Positions 14,982 through 22,669 of a stretch of DNA of 42,015 nt are shown piece by piece. A program made the translations under genes and the position numbers. The notes under the pieces were generated by a model. The model was not told where the DNA came from and did no database searches. It saw only the letters and a program-made list of their open reading frames with translations. Source of the DNA: Candidatus Tiamatella sp. GTDB lineage: Archaea; Thermoproteota; Thermoprotei_A; Sulfolobales; Acidilobaceae. Numbering within the stretch: the stretch's first letter is position 1; the number at the start of each line of letters is the position of its first letter. The stretch spans positions 1 through 42,015 of the forward strand of contig WALV01000069.1 of NCBI GenBank assembly GCA_015522645.1, read 5' to 3'.

Positions 14982-16175
14982 ATGTCTAAGATACTGACCA
15001 GGCAATTAACTGATAATCTATACTTATTACGTGTCGATGACGAAAAGACGCATTACTTCGAGTCATTATGGGAGATACCTGAGGGTATAACCTACAATGC
15101 ATACCTACTCAAAACAAGAGAAGGGGACGTCCTATTCGATGGCTGGAAATCAACCTTTACAAATGAACTACTCGATACACTCTCAACATTGACCAGTCCT
15201 TCCGACTTGAAATACATGGTTGTTCACCACATGGAACCCGATCATACTGGTTCTATAAGGACGCTTACGCGTTTCTATAGTAAAGCAAAAATACTGGTCC
15301 ACCCTGTTGGGAAAAAAATGCTGGAGAAATTCTATGGAATTCCTTCCAAGAGAATAGAGATCGTAAAAAACGACCAGACAGTTAAATTAGGAGGGAAACA
15401 TCTGCGATTCTTATATGCTTCATGGATACATTGGCCTGAAACAATATTTACTCTAATCGAGGAGGATAATTTACTCTTAACTTGCGATGCCTTCGGAGGG
15501 TACGGCTTGCCTGACTGCGTAACAGACCTAGAATGCATACCGGATAGCTATATGTATTCAGCTGAAAAGTATATGGTAACAGTAGTGGGTCATTATAGGA
15601 GAAACCTATTAACAGGTATATCTAAGGTTGAACAATTAGAGTATAAGTTGAATGGTATCCTCCCCGGCCATGGTCTACTATGGCTGAAAAACCCGCAAAC
15701 CATTATAGATGCTTATAAGATTTGGGCTAACGGCGAACCGGTAGGAAACAGGGCAACAATCGTTCAGGTTACAATGTACGGCCTAACTGATAATCTCGTA
15801 TTATCCCTCGAATCACGTCTCCGCTCAAGCGGTTATCGAATACGTAGGTTTGTCCTAAACGATGAGGGTAGACCTAATCTATCCGACATACTCGCTATAG
15901 CCAATAGGACTAAATTACTAGTACTAGCCACTGGAACCTATGAGGCAAAGGTGCATCCATTAATGCAGTTTATTATCGAGGAAATCAAAGAGAAAATCCC
16001 TCCAACTGGAAAGAATGTTATAATAGTCACATCCTATGGATGGGGGAGTGTTGCTGGAAGAGAAATAAAATCAGTACTCGAGAAATCGGGATGGAATATA
16101 ATTAACGTGATAGAATCTGATTTAACCCGTGGAACACTGCCAAGCATACAGCTACCGCTAGCTAATTCGGGCTAA
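14982..16175 (+). CDS. Flavodiiron protein (FprA-like oxygen/NO reductase)
   Basis: A 397-residue flavodiiron protein, the normal length for the two-domain core. The N-terminal MBL-like half carries the di-iron ligands: H, E, D and H in VVHHMEPDHTGS, H in WIHWPETIF, D in TCDAFGGYG and H in LPGHGLLW. The C-terminal flavodoxin half has TMYGLTDN for FMN phosphate, then LATGTYEAKVHP and TSYGWGSVAGREI. In anaerobes the enzyme reduces oxygen to water, or nitric oxide to nitrous oxide, using rubredoxin or F420H2; no rubredoxin gene is adjacent. ATG 14982 follows GAGGGG at 7-base spacing. It likely gives oxygen protection. Confidence 0.92.
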   Translation: MSKILTRQLTDNLYLLRVDDEKTHYFESLWEIPEGITYNAYLLKTREGDVLFDGWKSTFTNELLDTLSTLTSPSDLKYMVVHHMEPDHTGSIRTLTRFYSKAKILVHPVGKKMLEKFYGIPSKRIEIVKNDQTVKLGGKHLRFLYASWIHWPETIFTLIEEDNLLLTCDAFGGYGLPDCVTDLECIPDSYMYSAEKYMVTVVGHYRRNLLTGISKVEQLEYKLNGILPGHGLLWLKNPQTIIDAYKIWANGEPVGNRATIVQVTMYGLTDNLVLSLESRLRSSGYRIRRFVLNDEGRPNLSDILAIANRTKLLVLATGTYEAKVHPLMQFIIEEIKEKIPPTGKNVIIVTSYGWGSVAGREIKSVLEKSGWNIINVIESDLTRGTLPSIQLPLANSG

Positions 16176-16202
16176 CCTGTTCCCATACTGATTATTAAAT
16201 CT

Positions 16203-16224
16203 GTATACATGAAGTATACATGAA
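16203..16224 (+). promoter_or_regulatory. Tandem 11-bp repeat, probable operator of the kinase operon
   Basis: GTATACATGAA occurs twice back to back (16203-16213 and 16214-16224); each copy contains the palindrome GTATAC. The TATA-like ATTATTAAAT at 16191-16200 places transcription start near the end of the second copy, so a bound protein would block initiation. The kinase TTG start is 23 bases downstream. Confidence 0.5.
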
Positions 16225-16246
16225 TTAAGCCCATGAGGATGCGAAA

Positions 16247-17671
16247 TTGAAGGAACCAAAAGTAGCTGGACTAGATATAGGCACTAGTAAAATCAGCCTA
16301 GTAATATACGATGACGGATTCAATGTAATAGACGAAATAACAGTACCGAATGAAACGGATCTAGTAGGACCAGTAGCAGAGCAAAACCCAGATGTGCTTT
16401 TAGCGAAGGTTAAAGGACTAATGGATAAGGCGGTGAAGGAAGGAGTAAAAATAATTGGAATAGCCACATACAGAGGCTCTCTGGTGATCTGGGATAAGAG
16501 CGGAGGCAAACTTTCTCCAATAATAACATGGATGGATTACAGGTCAGCCATAAACTACAGTAAGCTTCCATTAAAAGCTAGGTTCGCGGGTAAACTACCG
16601 GTTATAGGATCAGCTTTCTCCCCTGAGTCCATGGCTGTTAAATTAAAAACCTACCTGATAGAGAATCCCAAGCTAAGCGAGTTACTAGAAAAGAAAAACG
16701 GTTTTGCATGGAATGTAGATGGGTACATAGCATACTCCCTTTCCGGTAAATTCATAGCAGACCCATCTACGTCTGCCTTGACGGGTCTAATCAACCCCAG
16801 AACGCTGAAGCCTCTGAATATCGTTCTCAAACTTTTGGAGCTTCCCTCTATAGCTTTCCCTCTGATGCCTGGATATGATGAAATGAATATCGAAACTATG
16901 GGACTAGAGGTTAGAAGCCTTCTAGGGGACCAACAAGCAGCGAGCATTGGTTTACAATGCCTGGAAAAGGGATGCATGAAAATCGGCCTCGGAACAGGAT
17001 TCTTTATCGACTACTCACTAGGCAGCGAGTTTCCGGGTACCTTTCTTCCAGAAGGTTTGCTGCCAATAATTCTATACGTTAATACGACAAAAAGGGTTAT
17101 GGGAGTGGAAGGATACCTAACGGGAATGGGTAAATCAGTTGAATGGTTCGTTGAAAACCTTTTTGGAGGAAGCTATAATAGCATGGATAATAGTATAAAC
17201 AATACTAGTCCTCCTATCGTGATCCCATACCTATGGGGGGGTAGAACTCCGCGTCTTCACAAGGGGGTTTCAGGGATAATCGGCCTAGAACCCGGATACA
17301 ATATTGAAAGTATAGCTAATGGATTAGCACACGGCGTGTCTGCAGCATTGTCATATGTATATAATAAAATTACGGCTAAATATGGGAGTCCGAGCAAAAT
17401 ATTTGTGATGGGTGGCTTAACAAGGCTAAATAAACTCAATGAACTCGTAGCATCCTATCTCAACACGAAAATACTGGTTTCGAAAAGAAGGGATGTAACC
17501 GCTTTAGGAGCAGCGTTACAAGCAGCGGAATCAAGAGGCTGGCATCTAACACCAGATATAGAATTCGTTGAAATGGACCCCAATCCTGATCTCGTTACAG
17601 TTAATCCTCAAACTATAGTAAGATGGGCTAGAATGATTCAGTCCAAAACCCGTATAAGAGAAGAGGTGTAA
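16247..17671 (+). CDS. FGGY-family carbohydrate kinase, glycerol-kinase-like
   Basis: A 474-residue FGGY kinase. The ATP-fold start AGLDIGTSKISLVIYD (8-22), YRGSLVIWDK and ITWMDYRS (75-100, compare RETTIVWDK and WQDRR of GlpK), GDQQAA (227-232, with the catalytic Asp227), the GLGTGFF loop and LHKGVSGIIGL all follow glycerol kinase more than xylulose or gluconate kinases. It should phosphorylate glycerol or a related polyol; specificity is inferred. TTG 16247 is preceded by GAGGAT. It heads a four-gene operon with an Fe-S protein and two FAD enzymes, and its stop codon touches the next gene's GAGGTG site, so the set is translated together. Confidence 0.85.
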   Translation: MKEPKVAGLDIGTSKISLVIYDDGFNVIDEITVPNETDLVGPVAEQNPDVLLAKVKGLMDKAVKEGVKIIGIATYRGSLVIWDKSGGKLSPIITWMDYRSAINYSKLPLKARFAGKLPVIGSAFSPESMAVKLKTYLIENPKLSELLEKKNGFAWNVDGYIAYSLSGKFIADPSTSALTGLINPRTLKPLNIVLKLLELPSIAFPLMPGYDEMNIETMGLEVRSLLGDQQAASIGLQCLEKGCMKIGLGTGFFIDYSLGSEFPGTFLPEGLLPIILYVNTTKRVMGVEGYLTGMGKSVEWFVENLFGGSYNSMDNSINNTSPPIVIPYLWGGRTPRLHKGVSGIIGLEPGYNIESIANGLAHGVSAALSYVYNKITAKYGSPSKIFVMGGLTRLNKLNELVASYLNTKILVSKRRDVTALGAALQAAESRGWHLTPDIEFVEMDPNPDLVTVNPQTIVRWARMIQSKTRIREEV

Positions 17672-17675
17672 CGTC

Positions 17676-18557
17676 TTGCATGATGTAGTGAAAACATTTA
17701 CGCGGTGTGCTTTATGTCCCGGTGTATGTGTAACGTACTGCCCTATATATATGAACACGCATATTAGAGCTTCCGCACCGAATAATCTAGCAAGGCTAGG
17801 ATTGAAATACTTGAAAGGCTATGAAAGCTATGATCCTGCCTTATGGCTATGCACTGGCTGTAGAGAATGTGAGTATAATTGCCCTATTAGTAACCCATTA
17901 TGGAATGCTGCCAGGATATCTAGGGGGAAGAAAAGCCGGGTAGAAGCCGTGAAAGTGGAAACTAAAAACCTAGGAGGCAGAGGCTCTAGCTTACTAGTAG
18001 TTTCATCAATTATCCCGGATCAAGCCTTGGTTGAATACTTAAAACAGTTTTATAGCATACATTGGTTAGACACGGGTTCAATATACATGGCTTATTGGAG
18101 CGGTAGCGAAGTTCAATTAAACCTTGACGCTTTCGACTATATTATAATAGATGATTTAGATGTAACTCCCGCATTAATTCCTGGTAAATTGAAGGGTAAA
18201 GTGATTTACTCTATTCAGCTACTTGAGATGATGGGGTATAGAAGCATACTTGAGAATAAAGCTTTCGTTCTCCATGTTCCATGTAAAATCAGTGTCGATG
18301 GGAAGGAATTACTTATCAATGTTTCATATAAAGTTCTAGGAAAACCGATTAGAACGATTAGCAAGTGCATCGGGGGAGGTGGTGGGCTTCCCGAAAAGCA
18401 TCCAGTCATTGCAAGTGAGCTAGTGCATTCTGCGATGAAGGGAAGCAGGAAAGATTACTTAGTAGTTACACTCTGTTCCCGGGCTAAGACTCATTTACTG
18501 AGCTCTGGATATCAGGCAAAAACACCATTGGATTTCATCGCAGGTGATATGAATTGA
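17676..18557 (+). CDS. Two-cluster Fe-S subunit, GlpC/GlcF-like
   Basis: A 293-residue iron-sulfur protein. Two 4Fe-4S motifs stand at the N-terminus: C11-x2-C14-x3-C18-x3-C22P and C59-x2-C62-x2-C65-x3-C69P. The remainder resembles the CCG half of GlpC, GlcF or HdrB, but is degenerate: C231 in KCIGGGGG stands alone rather than as a CC pair, and C267 is isolated. Such subunits take electrons from a partner FAD dehydrogenase and pass them to membrane carriers. TTG 17676 sits 6 bases after GAGGTG. The stop overlaps the next start (TTGA), which ties it to the FAD-linked oxidase that follows. Confidence 0.83.
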   Translation: MHDVVKTFTRCALCPGVCVTYCPIYMNTHIRASAPNNLARLGLKYLKGYESYDPALWLCTGCRECEYNCPISNPLWNAARISRGKKSRVEAVKVETKNLGGRGSSLLVVSSIIPDQALVEYLKQFYSIHWLDTGSIYMAYWSGSEVQLNLDAFDYIIIDDLDVTPALIPGKLKGKVIYSIQLLEMMGYRSILENKAFVLHVPCKISVDGKELLINVSYKVLGKPIRTISKCIGGGGGLPEKHPVIASELVHSAMKGSRKDYLVVTLCSRAKTHLLSSGYQAKTPLDFIAGDMN

Positions 18558-19936
18558 ATAGGGAGAGGTTTATAGAACAGGTACGGAAGTTGCTTGGTGA
18601 CCGTTGGGTTATAACAGGTGCTTGGGAAACTTATCCTTATTCTAGGGACTACTGGCCATTACTCGTTTACAGAGAATTGAGAGGATTAGAACATGTTTCT
18701 CCCGCGGCGGTAGTTCTCCCAGAAACAGAGGAAGAAGTAACGGAGATCACTAGACTTGCAGAAGAAAACGATATAATACTAGTACCTTATGGGGGAGGTT
18801 CAGGTGTTCTTGGAGGCGCAGCACCTGAAAGTGACTGGGTGGTAGTTGATCTCTCACGGTTAAACTGGATCCGCTGGTATGACGAAAAGGCAGGCATAGT
18901 CGATGTAGGTGCAGGCGTGTACCTTAGATTACTGGAGGAATGGCTTCAAAGTCAAGGCAGAACGCTAAGACATTTCCCTCAGTCATATCCTGAAGCCGTG
19001 ATTGGGGGGCTTGTCTCAACTAGGAGTATAGGGCAATACTCAACAGGCTACGGTGGTATAGAAGATATGATTGTTGGTTTGAATATAGTTATCCCCAGAA
19101 TAGGGAAATTACAAGTTAAGCCGGTTCCAAGACGAAGTGTTCTCTTACCTTTAGACCATATGTTTATAGGAAACGAGGGCCTCTACGGTATAATAACCAG
19201 AGTATATCTCTCCACCTATGAATTACCAGAGTGCTCTGAGAAGGTAGGTTGGAAGAACGAATCATTTAATGATGCATTAGAAAACGCTCGCATAATTGTT
19301 AGAAAGAGAATTCACCCAGAGCTTTTCAGAATATACGATGAACGCGAGTCAACTCTGCATTTCGGTGAGGATGGAAGCATTTCGATAGGTGTGATTGAGG
19401 GTTCTTGCAGGATTGTTGAAGCTAAAATAGAAGATCTCGGGGAATTGATTGGGAAAGACATACGCTCGGGTAGTAGTTATGCTGAGAAATGGCTGGATAA
19501 AAGGTTTAATGTAATAGAAGACCTCTGGAAACTATACGAGGTAGGTATGGGATTTGAAACCATAGAAGTTTCAGTTCCATGGGGTTGGGCCTATCCTCTA
19601 TACACGGACAGCCTTCGTAAATTAGACTCAATAGAGGGATTATATTTTGCTGGTGTTCACGCAAGCCACTTCTATCAAAGTGGAGCTGCATTATATTATA
19701 CAACAGCTTATTCTCTAGAAAAGATAGATGATGTTTACAGGGAGATATGGGATACCTTAATGGAGGAGGCTTCCAAGCATTATGGCAGCATATCCCATCA
19801 TCATGGTATCGGTAGGATGAGACTTAAATACCTGAAGCTTGAGTATGGAGAAGAAGGAATACATTTCCTACGTCAAGTCAAGAAGGCAGTAGACCCTTCC
19901 AGTGTATTGAGGGACGACCCATTGAGGCTTGGGTAA
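18554..19936 (+). CDS. FAD-linked oxidoreductase, alkyl-DHAP-synthase-like
   Basis: A 460-residue protein of the vanillyl-alcohol-oxidase/GlcD fold. FAD-binding marks are VPYGGGSGVLGG (78-88), an IGGLVSTRSIG...YGGIEDM segment (150-172) and IGNEGLYGIIT (205-215). Features shared with alkyldihydroxyacetonephosphate synthase (AGPS) rather than plain lactate or glycolate oxidases are HPELFRIYD (R259), the place of the phosphate-binding Arg, and the triple histidine SHHHGIGR at H415-H417. It probably acts on a glycerol-phosphate-like compound, as an oxidase or dehydrogenase passing electrons to the Fe-S protein. Start TTG 18554 overlaps the previous stop and has GGTGAT upstream. A lipid-synthetic role cannot be excluded. 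Confidence 0.8.
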   Translation: MNRERFIEQVRKLLGDRWVITGAWETYPYSRDYWPLLVYRELRGLEHVSPAAVVLPETEEEVTEITRLAEENDIILVPYGGGSGVLGGAAPESDWVVVDLSRLNWIRWYDEKAGIVDVGAGVYLRLLEEWLQSQGRTLRHFPQSYPEAVIGGLVSTRSIGQYSTGYGGIEDMIVGLNIVIPRIGKLQVKPVPRRSVLLPLDHMFIGNEGLYGIITRVYLSTYELPECSEKVGWKNESFNDALENARIIVRKRIHPELFRIYDERESTLHFGEDGSISIGVIEGSCRIVEAKIEDLGELIGKDIRSGSSYAEKWLDKRFNVIEDLWKLYEVGMGFETIEVSVPWGWAYPLYTDSLRKLDSIEGLYFAGVHASHFYQSGAALYYTTAYSLEKIDDVYREIWDTLMEEASKHYGSISHHHGIGRMRLKYLKLEYGEEGIHFLRQVKKAVDPSSVLRDDPLRLG

Positions 19937-19938
19937 CA

Positions 19939-20982
19939 TTGAAAATAGGGATCATAGGGGCTGGAATAATCGGTTTACAGGTTGCATATAAGGCTTTATC
20001 TAGAGGGATCGATGTAACAGTCTACGAGCAAGCGTCTGAGCTAGGTTTCGGAGCAAGTGGGCATAATGCTGGAGTCCTACACGTCTTGCAGCCTCCTTTT
20101 ATAAATAGGAAGGCTAGATTAGCGAAGAAAGCTAATCCTTTATATGATAAGCTGTCAGAGGAGCTAGGTTTCAGAGTTCGCCGACTGCCCTTATACCTGG
20201 TATACACTAGCAGGAAGGGGAAGTTTCTGGGAAGCCTTGCATCATACTTACTAAGAACTACGGGTTACAAGACGTCCCTTGCCAGTAGGAATGAGGTTTT
20301 AGGTAACTGTCCTGAGTTATCCAGTGATGTTATTGGTGGAGTGAAAGTTGAGGGGTATGGGACTGTTATGCCTAGAGAAGTTCTATGGGCTTTAGCTAAA
20401 GGTGTAGAGGAGAAAGGTGGGGTAGTAAAGTATTCGACTAAGGTTGAATTGTTGGAAAACAATTCTAGCAAAATCTGTGTGAAACACTCAAATTATAGTG
20501 AATGCCATGATAGAGTAGTAGTCGCGGCAGGAGCTGGAGCAGCTAATCTAGTCTCCAAAGACCTACCCAGGATAGGTTATTATAAGGGCGTCATGGTCTA
20601 TGTCAAACTCGACTGTAACGCTATAATAGCTCCTCTAATCTCTAGTTCACGGTCTAAGAAAACAAAGGGCGGAGGTATAATTCCTTTGCCAGACGGCCGC
20701 GTTCTACTCGGGCCTTCATTCGAAGAGACCAGGAATCCCTGGGATACTAGTGTCTCACCTGAGGAAATAGCCGGTACCGTTAACTTGTACAGTTATCTGT
20801 TACCAAGTATGCCGGAAGTCCTTGGAGCCGATGCTGGAACCAGGGCTAAGAATATGTCAAGAGACGATTTCTACATAAACAAAAAAGGAAGAATAATTTT
20901 GACTGCAGGGATAGACAGCCCCGGGTTCACTGCATCTCCGCTAATAGCAGATATACTTCTAAGGCTTGCTACTTCCCTTTAG
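19939..20982 (+). CDS. FAD-dependent oxidoreductase, GlpA/DAO-like
   Basis: A 347-residue DAO-superfamily flavoprotein with the dinucleotide motif GIIGAGIIGLQVAY at the N-terminus, an FAD-contacting GFGASGHNAGVLH (the GASGxNAG pattern of GlpA and L-2-hydroxyglutarate oxidase), VVVAAGAGAANL, and a C-terminal GIDSPGFTASPLIAD. With a glycerol-kinase-like gene and a GlpC-like Fe-S protein in the same operon, sn-glycerol-3-phosphate dehydrogenase is the best guess; 2-hydroxyacid oxidation is the alternative. It lacks the C-terminal GlpA extension. TTG 19939 follows the previous stop by 2 bases. Its 3' end overlaps the convergent SCP2-like gene by 14 bases. Confidence 0.82.
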   Translation: MKIGIIGAGIIGLQVAYKALSRGIDVTVYEQASELGFGASGHNAGVLHVLQPPFINRKARLAKKANPLYDKLSEELGFRVRRLPLYLVYTSRKGKFLGSLASYLLRTTGYKTSLASRNEVLGNCPELSSDVIGGVKVEGYGTVMPREVLWALAKGVEEKGGVVKYSTKVELLENNSSKICVKHSNYSECHDRVVVAAGAGAANLVSKDLPRIGYYKGVMVYVKLDCNAIIAPLISSSRSKKTKGGGIIPLPDGRVLLGPSFEETRNPWDTSVSPEEIAGTVNLYSYLLPSMPEVLGADAGTRAKNMSRDDFYINKKGRIILTAGIDSPGFTASPLIADILLRLATSL

Positions 20983-21406
20983 TTCTCTCCCAAGCAATTT
21001 TAGCACCCTTCACCAGGTAGAGTGCGGCAATAGGGTACCGTAGAACAGTCGCATAGCTACCTTTCTCTATCTTAAGTTTTCTCCTCATCAAGGCTGTAGT
21101 AGGATTCAGTTTACCCTCTAGAATGCTAACCCAATCCTTGTACGTTGCTGTTATAACATATTCGGCTTCAGCTTGACTTGCATCGTTAAACCACTCCACT
21201 CCACGGCAGGTTCCATTGTAGAGATCAAGCTTCCATCCTATTACATTACTATTATAGATATTCTTGACGTCATCCGGAAGTTCGATGGCTTTAAAAAGTA
21301 TGGGCCATACCCATCCTTTTGCACTCTTCTTATATCCTTCAAGCTCGTTTACTGCGTTGCAGAACAGCTCAGCCCATTCGGGTGTTGGAATGAATTTCTC
21401 CTCCAA
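20969..21406 (-). CDS. SCP2-like lipid-binding protein
   Basis: A 145-residue protein that reads as a sterol-carrier-protein-2 fold: an N-terminal helix pair, a strand set with GWKLDLYNGTCRGVEWF, then AEYVITATYKDWVSILEGKLNPTTALMRRKLKIEKG, the characteristic SCP2 stretch in which a membrane-facing helix is followed by the KxKIxG strand. SCP2 domains bind acyl-CoA or other lipids. TTG 21406 follows AGTGATC, a good match to the rRNA tail. It sits between the glycerol-type operon (overlapping its last gene by 14 bases, opposite strand) and an alcohol dehydrogenase. A lipid-breakdown link is plausible but unproven. Confidence 0.75.
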   Translation of the reverse strand: MEEKFIPTPEWAELFCNAVNELEGYKKSAKGWVWPILFKAIELPDDVKNIYNSNVIGWKLDLYNGTCRGVEWFNDASQAEAEYVITATYKDWVSILEGKLNPTTALMRRKLKIEKGSYATVLRYPIAALYLVKGAKIAWERTKGK

Positions 21407-21446
21407 ACTCGATCACTTCCACATGTTTAGAAATAGACATAGTTAT

Positions 21447-22610
21447 TTAATACATGTTCTCAAGAAGGGATTTTATTTCTTCAGGGGATGGAACCACTGG
21501 AGCGAAAACTATATCAGCGTCTTGCAAAGCGAGAAATGGGACTTTATCCACTGCCTCAGAGTATTTCTCTTTACTAATACCAGCATCCCTGAATCTAGTT
21601 GGGAACCCCAAGTTCCTATAGAACTCTCTGACTGCCTGCACAATGTTCTCGGATCCCCCGTTTATATACACACTCAGAATTCTTGCTAACTTCGTGTATT
21701 TACCAGCTACTTCATCGCTTTGACTGATGTTATACTCCATAACGTAAGGTAGAACCACACCTACAGTTAAACCGTGGTGTGTACCTAATACACTTCCAAG
21801 AGGATGAGCGATAGCGTGCGCCATACCTAATCCACTATTAGAGAACGCCGCACCGGCCAATGTGGCAGCTATATGCATTTTACTAATCGCATCCTCGTCT
21901 CCCTTCACTGCTCTGGGGAGATATTGGAAGATTAACGTAGCTGCCTTCTCAGCCAATGCATCGGAAAGAGGGTTAGCCTGGTTTGAGACGTATGCTTCCA
22001 TGGCATGTGAAAGTGCATCAATCCCCGTAGCTATCCTAAGGTTACTCGGTAGGTTCTTCACCATTTCGGGGTCAAGGATAGTTGCGTATGGGACTACTTC
22101 AGGGGATCCTAGAGCGATCTTTATTTTATCTCCATCAACGGTATCTGTGAGTACGACTCCCAGTGTTGCATCACTCCCAGTTCCACTAGTCGTCGGTATA
22201 GCTATCAATACCGGTTTCCTTACCTCTAGGCCGATAACTTCAAAGGGACTAACGTCTCTAACATTATATTCAGGTCTAACGTGTTTAACCAACCCTGCCT
22301 TAGCCGCGTCTATAACACTGCCTCCTCCAACAGCGATAAATACGTCTGGATTAAACTCACTTGCAATACTTGCAATTTCGTCTGCAACGGATATAGGTGG
22401 CTCGGGAGGCACTTTATCGAAGACCTTAAACGGAATTTCAGCCTCTTCTAATACAGCTAGAACCTTTTTTACTAGACCTATTCTATTGAGAGTTTCATCC
22501 GTTATCACTAGAGCTTTAGATGACCCAATCGTGGCTATTAGACTGGAAAGCGAGTCAGCTAAGCTTTCGTTGAAAACTATTCTCCTAGGTAAAACAGCTT
22601 CTGGCAACAC
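21447..22610 (-). CDS. Iron-containing alcohol dehydrogenase
   Basis: A 387-residue group III alcohol dehydrogenase. NAD(P)-binding GGGSVIDAAKA is at 95-105, IPTTSGTGSDAT at 138-149, and the iron ligands D198, H202, H265 and H279 lie in GIDALSHAMEAY and GMAHAIAHPLGSVLGTHHG, matching FucO ligands shifted by two. It interconverts alcohols and aldehydes or ketones. GTG 22610 is preceded by GGTG at 5 bases; TTG 22607 is equally possible. A 40-base gap separates it from the SCP2-like gene downstream on the same strand. The substrate is not readable from sequence. Confidence 0.92.
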   Translation of the reverse strand: MLPEAVLPRRIVFNESLADSLSSLIATIGSSKALVITDETLNRIGLVKKVLAVLEEAEIPFKVFDKVPPEPPISVADEIASIASEFNPDVFIAVGGGSVIDAAKAGLVKHVRPEYNVRDVSPFEVIGLEVRKPVLIAIPTTSGTGSDATLGVVLTDTVDGDKIKIALGSPEVVPYATILDPEMVKNLPSNLRIATGIDALSHAMEAYVSNQANPLSDALAEKAATLIFQYLPRAVKGDEDAISKMHIAATLAGAAFSNSGLGMAHAIAHPLGSVLGTHHGLTVGVVLPYVMEYNISQSDEVAGKYTKLARILSVYINGGSENIVQAVREFYRNLGFPTRFRDAGISKEKYSEAVDKVPFLALQDADIVFAPVVPSPEEIKSLLENMY

Positions 22611-22669
22611 GAGTACACCTAAAGAATTCTACTATGTCAGTATAATAAGGATGTAGAAGGTTTTATCTA

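Noticed and set aside
21862-22656. 264-codon frame on the plus strand over the alcohol dehydrogenase gene
   Set aside because: The complementary strand encodes an alcohol dehydrogenase with all iron ligands; the plus-strand composition is that of a shadow frame.
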